In this document: one piece after another, positions 50,501-62,500 of the stretch
Position numbering within the stretch: the stretch's first letter is position 1
Layout: each line of letters begins with the position of its first letter
Assembly: GCF_009707865.1 (NCBI RefSeq)
Contig: NZ_WMBA01000021.1
Span: 41,924 to 105,923 of the forward strand
Direction of reading: 5' to 3'
DNA length: 64,000 nucleotides
Source of the DNA: Amycolatopsis pithecellobii
Lineage (GTDB): Bacteria; Actinomycetota; Actinomycetes; Mycobacteriales; Pseudonocardiaceae
Notes under the pieces: model-generated
The model's input: only the letters and a program-made list of their open reading frames with translations
The model's database searches: none
Told to the model about the DNA's origin: nothing
Translations under genes and position numbers: made by a program

Positions 50501-53500
50501 AGCAGTTCGACGATCCCGATCGGCGGCCCGAGTGGCTCGGCATGTACCGCCCCGGCGCCTACGGTTTCCGTGCCGTACCGGCGAATCCGGAGCAGCCGGG
50601 CCGCGGCTCGGTGACCTTCGACATGGGCTACGGGGCGCCGGTCGTGCTGAGCCACGGTGCGCCGGCGGACACGCTGCGGCAGACGATCCAGGACCACCTG
50701 TGGGCGTTCTCCCCGGGCGAGGTCAACCACCTGGTGTTCGACCTGGACCATTCCCCGTCCACGTCGAATCCGAGCGGCGGGCTGCACCCGACGTCGAACA
50801 CGGGCATCGGGCTGACCGAACAGCTGATCGAGCTCGCCACCGTCGGTGTCCAGGGGGTCCGGTTCCGGGTCACGGTCAACTACCGCGATCTCCACGCCCC
50901 GCGGATCACGGTCGGCGGGGAGAACGGCACCTGGTCCACCGTGCCTTCGGAGCATGTGCTGCTGGCCTCGCAGTCGGCGGTGGAACAGCTTCGCACCGCG
51001 GGTGTGGAAATCCGGACCACGGAGGACGTGCAGCGGCAACAGCAGGCCCGGGCGGAGGCAGAGGCCGCACAGCTGCGCGCGCGTCAGGCGGCACGTGACA
51101 GGAACGACGAAGAGCAGCTCGCGCGGCGGGTTCCGGCGGCGCGGCCGGACGAAGCATCGGGTGCGCCCGCGCCCCGCCCGCAGCCGGCAGGCATCGAGCA
51201 GCCGCGTCAGCTGCGCCCGATCGAGAAGTTCACGGGACGCTTTACGGACCTCGCTCCGGGCGACATGCATTTGGCGAACGAAGACGAATTCCGTGCTTTC
51301 GCGCGCCTACTGGGTGGCAGAATGCGGGACGCGGCGCCGGGCAGGGAGCCGGAGGACGTCCGGATCAGTGTGCTGAGCTACCTCACCATGCCCGGTCCGG
51401 CCGGCAAGCGGATCTGGGTACTGGCCGAAGATGGCATGCGGCCGGAAATCCAGCGATACCTCACCGGCGTGCTGCGGGACGAACTGACGAACCTGGGAAT
51501 CCCCGCGCAGCGGATCGACGATCTCTCGATCACCTGGCTGTGGCGGAAGAAATCACCGGGGGCCGGCCAGGCGGGCGGCTTCGAGGCCGGAATCCATCCG
51601 ACCCCGGGCAAGACCCCGGACGACTACCGCAACGCGCGGGGTCTCAGCGATGCCTTCTACCACTCGAAGAGCAGCCAGCTACCGACCGCGGTGGAGCGCC
51701 GGGTGCGCTGGGCGGCGCAGGGTTTCCTGGCCCGTTTCGCCGCCGCCACACCGGACACCCGGCCCCAGCTGGTCATCGACATCCGCGCCACCCCGGGTAC
51801 CGGTCCTGGCCGGCAGGAGCGGATGTTCGCGGTGGTGCGGGACGAGATGATCGCGGCGGGCCTGCCGGACGTCGAGACGCTCCTGCGTGACCATGTCCGG
51901 GTCGGCTGGTCTGAGCTCCACTTGCCCCAAGGAATCGAGTTCCGGCTCACCGAGACGGCTCCGGATGAGCAGCCGGGCCCCGCTCCGTCCACTTCGGCTA
52001 CCGCGCCGGATCCGGTCGCGGAGACCGAATCCGCGTTGGCCCGCTACCTGCGCCTCAACGGAAGCCGGGTGCGTGCTCTCGGTGAGTTCGACGACGAACA
52101 CGGCTTCGAACTCACCCCGGCCGACACCGCTGTCCTGGTTGGTCCTGCCCGCGAGGTGGCCGCGTTGATGCGGCAGGGGCACACCTCGTTCGAGCTGCTG
52201 GTCACGCTGCGCGGAACCGACGACGAGCGGCACGGCCGGATGGCGGAGTCGATCCGCGCGGGTCTCGCGCGGGCCGTCGACGCAGTGCCGGGCGGGCGTC
52301 CGGCCGACGACCTGGCGTGGAACGTGCGGTGGGAGACCGTCCGCGGGGCGCCCGAGGACCACGGAAAGTGGGAACTTCGCCTCGAGCCGACCGTGCAGCC
52401 GCATCTCCTGCGCCCCGAAGCGACCGAGTCGCGCGCAACCACTCCTGCGGACCACATCCAGGTCGACTCGCCCGAACAGGTGGCCGAACCGGTCGCGCCG
52501 GCCCCGCTGCCGGCGCACTTAGGTGACCGGATGCGGATCAGGCCGCCTCATGGCAGAAGCTGGTCCGGTCCTGTGGCCGGTGCTGGCCGTGCCGGGCCGG
52601 ACGAAGCCGCGATGCCTGGGTTGGGGATGTTCGCGGATGCCTACGCCGAGGAGGTGCTGGCTCGTGGCGAGACGAACGCGGTGCTGCCTGATCTCCGGGT
52701 GAGTGTCTTCGCGAGGCCGGAGGAGATGGACCGGGTCGGGGAGCAGTTCTCGCGGCTGAAAAAGGTTTTCGAAGACGCGGTTGTGGCGCGTGGCGGCGAC
52801 CGGCGCCTGGTGCGTCTCACCGAGCTGCCGGTGCCGAGCGAGACGTCTCAGGTCAAGATCTCGCGGTTCGACGGCCCGCGCACCGCTCGGCGGCATTATC
52901 GGGTGGCGCCGAATCTGACCGAGTTCTTTGTGCCGTCGTATCCGGTTTTGCCGGCGGCGGTGCAGGAGCGGCTGGCGTTGCGGTTGGACAGTTTCCTGGA
53001 GGCGCAGCTGGCTCTGCCCGCTGAGGAGCGCGGTGCCGCCGACGTAGCGGTGGTGGTTCCGCCGGAGGGCGATCCCGGCGCTCACCTGACCCAGGCGCAG
53101 CTCCCTTACCTGGCTGAGGCGCGGCGGCTGATCTCCGGGCGTATCGACGCGATGTTCGAGCGGCATTCTTCCGACGAGGGGTTGCCTTCGGCCGAGGAGA
53201 TGCTGCGGGACTGGTTCAAGATCACCCCGTACCGGGGGGCCTCGGACGGCAAGACCGCGGTGCTGCTCGATGTGCCGCCCCGGCAAAGTCCTCCGGTGGT
53301 GGCTGCCCCTCCGGCGTCCCTACCCCGCATTGACGTGCCCGAACCGGTTTTTCTGCCCCAGCACCAGCTGCCCCGGATCGGCGCCGAACTTCCGGAGGCC
53401 GAAGCGTGGTCGGGCACGTTCGCCGGCCTGGGTATCGCCGGGTTGGACCAAGACACGGTGCAGGGGTTGCGGGAGTTCGCGGATTCCTACGCCGAGGAGG

Positions 53501-56500
53501 TCATGACCAGGGCCGGGAACGATGCGGTCGCCCCCGATCTGCAGCTGAGTGTTCTCTCGAGGCACGATGAGACCGAGCTTGCTCCGCTGAAGTTCTCGCG
53601 GTTGAAGAAGGTTTTCGAGGATGCGATCGAGGCTCGCGGTGGTGACAAGAGCCTCCTGCGTATCACGGAACTTCCCTACCAGTCGTCGATGCGGGGTGTG
53701 ACGCACGAGATCAGGGTCGAGCGGTTCGACGGTCCGGAGTTACCTCGGGACTATTACCGTTCGGCGGCGGAGCTGACCGAGTTCTTCCTGGCGTCGCAGC
53801 CGGTGTTGTCGAAGGGCACGCAGGAGCGGTTGTCGTTGCGGTTGGACAGTTTCCTTGATGAGCAGCTGTCGTTGCCGCCGCAGCAGCGCCGGATCGCAGG
53901 TGCGGGCGTGACGTTCCAGCGCGGCTCCCAGGCCGATTCGCATCTGAGAGCGGTACAACGCCTGGTGTTCGACCGGGTCGAGGCGGCTTTGCGCAGGCAT
54001 TCGTCCGATCCGGGGCTCCCGTCGGCGGAAGAGGCGCTGCGGCAGTGGTTCCGGTTCACCCCGTATCTCACGGGCCAGTCCAGAAGGTCCGCGGTCCTGC
54101 TGGACGTGCCGCCGGCAGGACATGTGGAGGACCAGGCCGGCTTCACCGCGTGGGAAGACGAGTGGACGGGGGCCCGTGGGGACGAGCTGGACGAGGATGC
54201 CGATACGGCCTCGGTCACCAGCGAGTCCTCGCTGCCGGACGTGCCTGACTCGGAGGTCGTTGTTCCTCCGCAGGGTAGGCCCGTGCGTGCCATGGAGCTC
54301 GCGCAACAGCCGTCCGATGGCGTGGTCGATGAACTGAACTATTCGCTCGAGACCCGCGACGGCGTGCGGGGACTGTCGGACGACGGGCTGCGGGACCTGC
54401 GTGCCTTCGCCAAGACCTATGCGGCGAAGGTCAAGGAGCTGTACCTGGCCGGCCGGGAGCTACCGGACATCCGGCTGCACTACCGGGACACTACGGCTCA
54501 GTACGCCCCGGACCGGGTTTTCGGGCAGATCGAAAAGGAGCTGGCGGCAGCGGTCAGCGCCGTGGGCTTGGACCCGCGGGTCCTGCGGTTGCGTTTCGAC
54601 CGCACCATGACCGAGGCTTCGGCCGCCGACGCCGGTGTGGCGCTCAGGGTGCACCACTCGCCGCACCTGCGGCCGGAGGACTATCGCGCGGCCCGGACGC
54701 TGGCGATGCCCTTCTTGGGCGGCCTGCGGGACACGGGAATCCCGGTGGCGTCCTTGCGGCGGTGGCGGTGGTTTACCGAGGGCTTCATCCAGCGGGTCCG
54801 GGCCCACCAGGGTCCGGGCGATGCGCCCCGGTTGACCGTGGTCCTTCAGCACGCGAGCAAACCGTCGGCCCCCCGTCGGCGCGCCGTTGTCCAGCTGGTG
54901 AACGCGATGGTCCGCGCGGTGCTGGGCACGGGTGGACTGGAGGTGGCCGCCGCGCTGATCCGGGACCACGTCACGATCACCGATCGCGCGGGTTCCGTCG
55001 GGGTGGTGCTGGCCATCACCGGTCCGGCCCACGAGCTGGATGCCCACGTGCCTTCGGCTCCGATGCAGCCGCAGTGGCCCCGGATCCAGTCCCATGAAGA
55101 TCGCGCTGCCAAGGCTCCGCTCGCCGAGCCGAAGCACGCGAAGTTCGATCTGCTCTCGCCGGACGGATTCGGTCTGGTGCACGACGATCGCGAGGACTTC
55201 CGGACGTTCGGGCAGCGTCTGGCGGAGGAGATCCGTAAGCTCGGTGAGGGCGTGCAGTGGCACGACGTGCGGATCAGCGTGCGAGCCTGGAGACAACAGC
55301 TTCCGTCGAGGCAAGCCGAGACACGGGCGAAGACGTATCTGCGCGAGGAACTCGCGGCGGGGATGGCCAGGGCCGGTGTCGATGCGAGTCTGGTGGACCG
55401 ACTTCCGATCACCTGGGTCTTCACCGAACCGAACCGGGCGGATGACCAAGGTGTCCACTACCACGCGAAGCCTTCGTCGGGCCGTACCGCCGACTACTAC
55501 AAGAACGCGAAGTCGCTCGAAACCGGCTTCATTCACGACACCCGGCTGTCGGCGGCGGCCGAGGAACAGCTGACCTGGGCGGCGCAGGGGTTCTCGTCCC
55601 GGCTCGATGCGAGCCCGGACTTGAAGCTCCGGATCGAGATCGGCGGCCGGGACGCGGTGGCGCCGCAACGGCGTGCCCGGATGGACGAGCTGGTGCGCGC
55701 GGCACTGAAAGCGGCGGGCCGCCAGGACACTTCGGTCGACGAGATCTTGCGCGACCGGGTCGAGATCACGTCGGATCCCGGGCTGAACTCCCGACCGGGA
55801 TTCAACGTGCGGCTCACCGAGACGGCCGACGCCACTGCGCCGCAGCCCCGGCCGGAAACGGTGGAGCAGCAGAGTGGGATCGAGCCGGATGTGCCGGATC
55901 CGACGCTGATCCCGGACCGCGCCAGGGTCGATTTCTCCAGCCCGCTCGAGTCGTGGACCGGTGTGACCCCTGAGCAGTTGCGGGTTGTGCGGATGGCGGA
56001 AGGCTTCGTGGATGCGGCGGTGCGGGCGCCGGCCGACCGGTTGCCCCAGCTGTCGGTATCGGTGCACGTGCCGGCCGGGCAGCGCCCGGACCAGCCCGTC
56101 ATGACCGGGCGGCTGGTGGAAGCGGCGGTGCGGCGGCGGTGGGAGCAGTACCCGCCGGGCGCGGCGACCGTGCCGGTGGAGTCGGTCCTGGCCCGGGTCA
56201 AGGACTCGGTGGTGGAGCACGACGACCCGGATTTCCGCAGTGCGGTCGTGGTGCATGTGGACGGGCAACGTCCGGCGTACGGCCTGTACGGTCCGGAGGC
56301 CTTCTCCCTGGTGGCGCATCCGTTGCCCGCCAGGGCCGAGGCGATCGCGGAGGCGCGTGCGGCGCTGGCTGACCTCCCCAACGGGCAGACGCTCCGGGAG
56401 GACGCGCTCCGGCTTGTCATCGAGCGCCACCAGCCGCCGCGGCGCGACGACACGTCGTGGGTGCACCGGGCTCATGGGTCGCGGTTCGACGCCGCGGTGG

Positions 56501-59500
56501 ACCTGGTGGCGTGGGAGCTGCACCAGCGTGGGCGGACCGGTGCGGCCGCGTTGTCGGAGACGCTGGTTCCGGAGGTCGGTTCGCCCCGATATGGCGACGA
56601 GGCGGCGGCGGACCGCGCACGGAAGACCTTCCAGGGGCGACTTGGTGCCGAGGGTGTGCTGCCACCGGATATCGCCCGGCGCGTGGAGCGGATGACGGAA
56701 GGTTTCGTCGATGCGATGGTGTCGGGGCCGATGCCGCCTCGTCTCCGGGCGGCACTGCATGTCTCGCCGGACGTCGATGCGGCCGCGTGGGCCCGGCCGA
56801 TCAAGGCTTTCATAACCGAGGTCATCGAGCGGCGGCTGGGTGAGTACCGGACGGGTACGCACGCACTGACGGCGGCACGGGTGCTGGCACAGACCCACCT
56901 GGAGGTGCTGGCGCATCCGGACCCGGCCGACCCACGCCTCGGCCTGATGGACGTCGCGGTGGAGGGCCAGCGTCCCGCGGTCGGGCTGTTCGGCCCGGAG
57001 GTGTTCACGGCACTGACGGACCCATTGCCCAACCGGAGGATGCTGCTGAGCCAGGCCCGTTGGGAGCTGGCCGGGCTGCCGGAGGCCCAGGCACGGCGGG
57101 GCGAAGCCAGGCAGATTCTCGCGCAGTGGAATCAGCTGCCGAAGGTGTGGCAGAGCTCGCCGGCGGAGATCGCCCACGGGAACCGGTTCACAGCCGCGCT
57201 GGATTTGGTGACGTGGGAACTGCACCGTAACGGACCCGTTCGCGCCGGCGAGCTGGCTCGCGACCTGGTTCCCGACGTGATGTGGCCACGGGAAGGCGGT
57301 CTGCTCGGCGGCGCTCCGCGGCGCGGCCGGCCTCCTCGTCCGGAAGGCGAGTCGTCGGGCCAGGCAGGGCCCTCAGCGGCATCGGCCGATCCGGCTCCGG
57401 TCCCGCTTCCCGAGCGGATGAAGAACCGGCTGGTCGCCCGCTTCGGCACCGAGCCCGAGGAGGGGACCGGGTGGACCGGCGAATTCCTCGGCGCCCGCAG
57501 CGCTGAACTGGGCGAGGACACCACGGAAAGCCTGGGGGAGTACGCGGAGTCGTTCGCCGACGAGGCGTGGACCCGCACCGGTCAGAACGTGGAGCTGCCC
57601 GACCTCAGGCTGGGCGTCCTGACGCTCGCGGGGAGCGACAGCACCCGGCTCGCGAACCGGTTCGCGGCCCTGCGAAAGCCCTTCGAAGACGCGTACGAGG
57701 CTCGGGGCGGCGACAAGAGCGCGCTCAAGTTCAGCGAGTACACCTACCAACAGGGCCGGCACGCCAGGCCACCCGGCATCAAGCTCGAACGGTGGGACCA
57801 CCGCCGGGAGACCATTGAGCACTACCGCTCCGCGAGCGAGCTCACCGAGCCCTTCCTGCCCAGCCGTTCCGTGCTGTCGGAAGCCGCGGTGCAGCGGCTG
57901 ACGTGGCGCCTCGACAGCTTCCTCGACGAGCAGATTGCGTTGCCACCGCACGAGCGGCGGGTCGCCGATCTGGGCGTGGCGATCCGTCCGGAGGTCAGGG
58001 TCGGCCCCTACCTCCAGGCGGTGCGCCGTCTCGTCGGCGAGCGCATCGACGCGGCCCTCGAGCGGCAGGGCTCGGCGCAGTCCCTGCCGTCGGCCGAAGA
58101 TGCGCTGCGCGAGTGGTTCCGGTTCACCCCTTATCACCAGCGGTCCAGGGCGATCACCAAGTTCAGGCCGACGGTCCTGCTCGACGTGCCGCGCCGCGCC
58201 GAGCCGGCCCGCGCCGAATCGCAGCCTGAAGCAGCCTCGTCGAGCTCCCAGCCGGTGCCCGCACCGCGGCAGAACCGGAGCGAAGCACTCCCCGGACTGC
58301 CGGCCGCCGACCGGGTCCGGCCACTGACCGCGGCCAGCCGCGTCGACCCGCCCGTGCGCACCTGGGAGAGCCGGCTGACCGGCGCGGGGCCGTGGGAGGT
58401 GCCCGAGGACGACCGGAACACCTTCGCCGAGCTCGCGAACCGCTACGCGGACGACGTGGCGCAGCGGGTGGAGAAGGAGCAGGAGCTGCCGGACTACCGG
58501 CTGAACCTGACTCTGTCCGAGGCCTACTCGAACCCCGAACACGAGAACGCGCTGTTCGATCTGCTGAAGTACGAGCTGCGTGCCGCCGTCAACGCGCGTG
58601 GCCTTGACGCCGATGCGCTGGGCCTGGACTTCAGCACGCAGGTGCACACCCGGGCGAAGCGCATGGACCCGGTGGTGCAGATCGTCGTCCACCGGACGCC
58701 CGAACGAACGGTGGAAAGCTATCGCCGGGCGCGGAAACTGGAGCTGCCCTTCCTGCAGAAGGCGAGCGATCTCCCGGTCGCCGCGCGGTTGAAGCTGACC
58801 TGGTTGCTGGAGGGTCTCGTCCAGCGGGTCGCCGACAACGGCGAGCAGGTGAAGCTCGTTTTGGACGCCCGGGGGCCGGAACCGTCGAAGGACCAACGGC
58901 GGCGGACGGTCACCGACGCGGTGCGCACTGCGCTGACCGCGATCCTGGGCGAGGGCTCGCCGCTGGTCGACGAGATCATCCGGAACAACATCGGCTTCGC
59001 CGAAGTCGCCGGGAAGAACCAGCTCACGGTGCTGCACGCGGACATCCTCGGGCCGGCACACGAACTCGACCGGGCGGAAGAACCCGGCCAGCCGGCTGAC
59101 GCACCTCGGACTGCCTTGCTGCCCGCCGGCATGGTCTCCCGCATTCCCCAGGGCGTCGGCGCCGAAGAGAGGTCGTGGGCGGGCGGCTTCACGAAGAACG
59201 AGCTGGTTTCGGCGACCGATGAGGGGCGTGCCGAGCTGGACCGGGCCGTGGCCGACTACGGGAACCGGGTGCAGCTGCGCGCGGCGCACAACCTGCAGCA
59301 GCAGGATGTCCGCCTGCACGTCTACACCAATGAGCGTTTCGACAGCCGCCGTGTGCAGGCGATGTTCGAGCACCTGGAAGCGAGGTTCAAGGCCGGAGTC
59401 CGCGCGCTGGGCGGGGATCCGGACGCGCTCGGGCTGGTGTTCACCCGGCTGCCGCACCAGGACACCGGTGAGCGGTTCCGGGTCGCTTTCCATGAGACGC

Positions 59501-62500
59501 CGGACCTGACGGCCGAGCATTACCGCTCCGCGGCGGAGGTGAACGAAGCCTTCCTGCCGCGGCGCGCGGCACTGTCCGCGGCGGCCGAACAACGGCTGAC
59601 GTGGAAGGCGGAAACGTTCTTCCAGGACCTGCTGACCGCACCGGAGGCGAACCGGATCCTCGACGTCGCCGTGGTCACCCGCAGCGCGGTCAACGAGGTA
59701 CCGCACCTGGAGGAGGCGCGGCGGATCGTGCACGCGGCGGCCACCACCGTGCTGACCGGCTACGGTGCCACTCCTTCGCGGGCCGCCGTCGACCGCGTTC
59801 TGGCCAACTGGGCCCGGTTCACCCCGTACAAGCACTGGGCCGGTTCGTCCGGTTCCTTGCTCATGGAGGTACGCGACGTCGACCAAGCCGAGCCGGAATC
59901 GACGGAGCCGGCTTCCCGGCAGAAGGGCGCGTTCCACCCGCCCACCGACGACGAGGGCTTGCAGCTTGTCGGTGAAGACGAGGAGAGGTTCCGCGAATTC
60001 GGACGGCAGCGGGCGGCCGAGATCAAGAACCTGCGTCCCGGCCAGGAACTGCCGGATATCAGGCTTTTCTTCACCAGCACGCCCGGCGTCGTCAGGAAGC
60101 ACGGAGAGCTGGGTCTCGACCACATCGAAGACCTGGTGCGGGACGCGATGGCGGAGCAGGGCGTCGACTCCCGCGCGCTGGGCCTCGAGTTCACCCGGAT
60201 CAAGCGCATCGGGCGCACCGAGCATGGGCCGGAGGTGCTGGCGTGGTCGGTCTCGCCCGGCAAAACCCCGGACCACTACCGGAACGCCAAGACGCTGCGG
60301 GGCGCTTTCGTCACCCACCGCACCGAGCTGTCGGTGGCCGAACTCAAACGCTTCAAGTGGGCTGTCGAAGGGTTCGCCGAGCGGTTCCGTGCTGCTGCCG
60401 AAAGCGACCGTCCCGGCCTTTCCCTGACCGTCGGCGGCGGAAAGCGGTCGGGACCTGTTCGCCGGGCCTACCTCGACCGGTTGACGCGGGAACTACTCGC
60501 GGAGCTGCGTGACCCGTCGTGGCCTTCGGTCGATTCGATCATGGGGCACGTGACGGTCGGCTGGAAACCCGGACTTCGCGCGCTCCGTGGCGGAAATCTG
60601 CGCTTGGCCGAGACGGGCGGGGCGCCGCAGGCCGGTCGCGCGGAACTGCCGGATGACAGGTCCGACTCGGGTTCGGCGGACGGGCTGTTCGTGCCGGAAA
60701 GGACGACGGACGGGCAGCGGCCTGGCCTGTTCACCGAGCCGGTCGCCGATCCCTTCGAAGACGTGATCCTGTTCCAGCCGGGGTCACCGCTGCGGATGGG
60801 CGACGACAACGAAGCCCGACCGCCCACGGCAGCCGGCACCGCTCGGAACATGTCCTTCGGCGACCTCTTCGACTTCGTCGCGGGAGCGGCGGAAGGGTCG
60901 TCTCGCCCCCGGCAGGGATCGGGTATCCCACCCGAGGTTCGCGCGCAGTGGGAACAGGTGACCGGTCGCCGGCGCGACCATGACCGGATGGAGCGCGAGG
61001 AGCAGCCCTTGCCGCACCGGCCGGCGGGCCAGGACTCCGCCGGCCCCTCGAGGAGGTTCTCCGACCTCATCCAGTACTCGGAGACCACCTTCACGGGTCA
61101 GGCGCAGACCTTGGTGGGTGAACCGGCGGCAACCGGGCCCCGGGGTGCCATTGCCAGTGGCGGAGTGGGTGATCCAGCGGCGCCGCGGCTGTCCGAGGCG
61201 GATCAGCTTGCCATGCGGGGCGCTGCTGAGGAGATCCTCTGGCAGACGGTCACGCGGGAGTCCGGGCACGAAGGGTATGACGTAAGGATCGCGGTCGAGG
61301 CGGACCCCAGTGTGCTGGCGGAGGAAGAGTTCCGGCGCATCGGCGGCATGCTGGAGGGCGAGCTGCGCGAGGCGCTCAACGCGCAGCTGGAAATGTGGTA
61401 CCCGGCCCAGGAGTTCCCGGACCGGCCGCGGAACTGGGCGATCACGGTGGAGCCGGTACCGGCCACGTCGGAGGTGGCGGGGAACTGGCAGGTCAGGATC
61501 CAGCCGGGGGAGAGCCGGTCAATCCGTTCGTACCGGGCGCAGGTCACCCTGGACACGTCGCTCACGGCCGCCGGCGACCTGGTTGCGGCTGACGGCCACC
61601 GGATCGAGTGGATGGCCGAAGGCTTCGTCGATGCCCTTGTCCAGGCGCCACCCGACCGGTTGCCGCTGATGCGGGGCACGGTGCACGTGGCGGCGGGTTC
61701 GGATGCGAACGCCGATGCCCTGGGGTCGTTGGTGGAGTCCGCGGTGTGGCGACGGCTGGGCCAGTATCCGGAGGGCGCGCTGCCGAGGTCGCGGGAGCAG
61801 ATGCTGGCGCTGGCCATGGACCGGATGAGAGTGTCGCCCGTTGAGCATCTCGCCGGTGATCCGCTGCTGGGCAGGGTGCAGTTGCAGGTGGAGGGGCAGC
61901 GTCCCGAGGTGGGGTTGTTCGGTCCGGAGGTGTACACCGATCCGGACAACCCGTTGCCGCGGCTGGCGGAGGAGCTGGAGAAGGCGCGGGCCGAGTTGAG
62001 GGATGTGCCCGACGGGGATCCGTTGTTCGAGGCTGCCCGGGAGATCGTGAACGCGCGGCATCAGTTCCCGCGTCCGGGTGATTCGTGGGTGGTGCGGGCG
62101 CATCGGTCGCGGTATCGGGCCGCGGTGGATTTGGTGGCGTGGGCGCTGCGTCGGTTTGGTGCCAACACTGCGAAGTCGTGGTCGGACGGCCTTGTCGATG
62201 ACGTGATGTGGCCGCGGCGTTCGGGCGCGCCGGGTGGTGCTCGGCCGCCGGAGACACGGCAGGCGGGTGAGTCGTCGCGGGCGGGTGCGGGCAAGCTGGA
62301 TGAGGACTCCGATACCGCCTCGGTGACAAGCGAGTCCTCGCTGCGGGAAGTGGCCGATTCGGACGTGGTCGAACTCCCCGTGGGCTCGCCCGTGCGTGGC
62401 AGGCAGCCCGGACCACAGCCGTCGGATGCCGTGGTCGGGGAACTGAGGTTTTCGCTCGAATCCGGCGCGCCGACGCTGCCGGAGGATGCGCTGCGCGACG

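Noticed and set aside
49344..51098. Plus-strand open frame of 584 codons in another frame
   Set aside because: Arg/Gly/Ala-rich translation with no motif, overlapping T8 and P3 whose triad and repeats are in frame +1.
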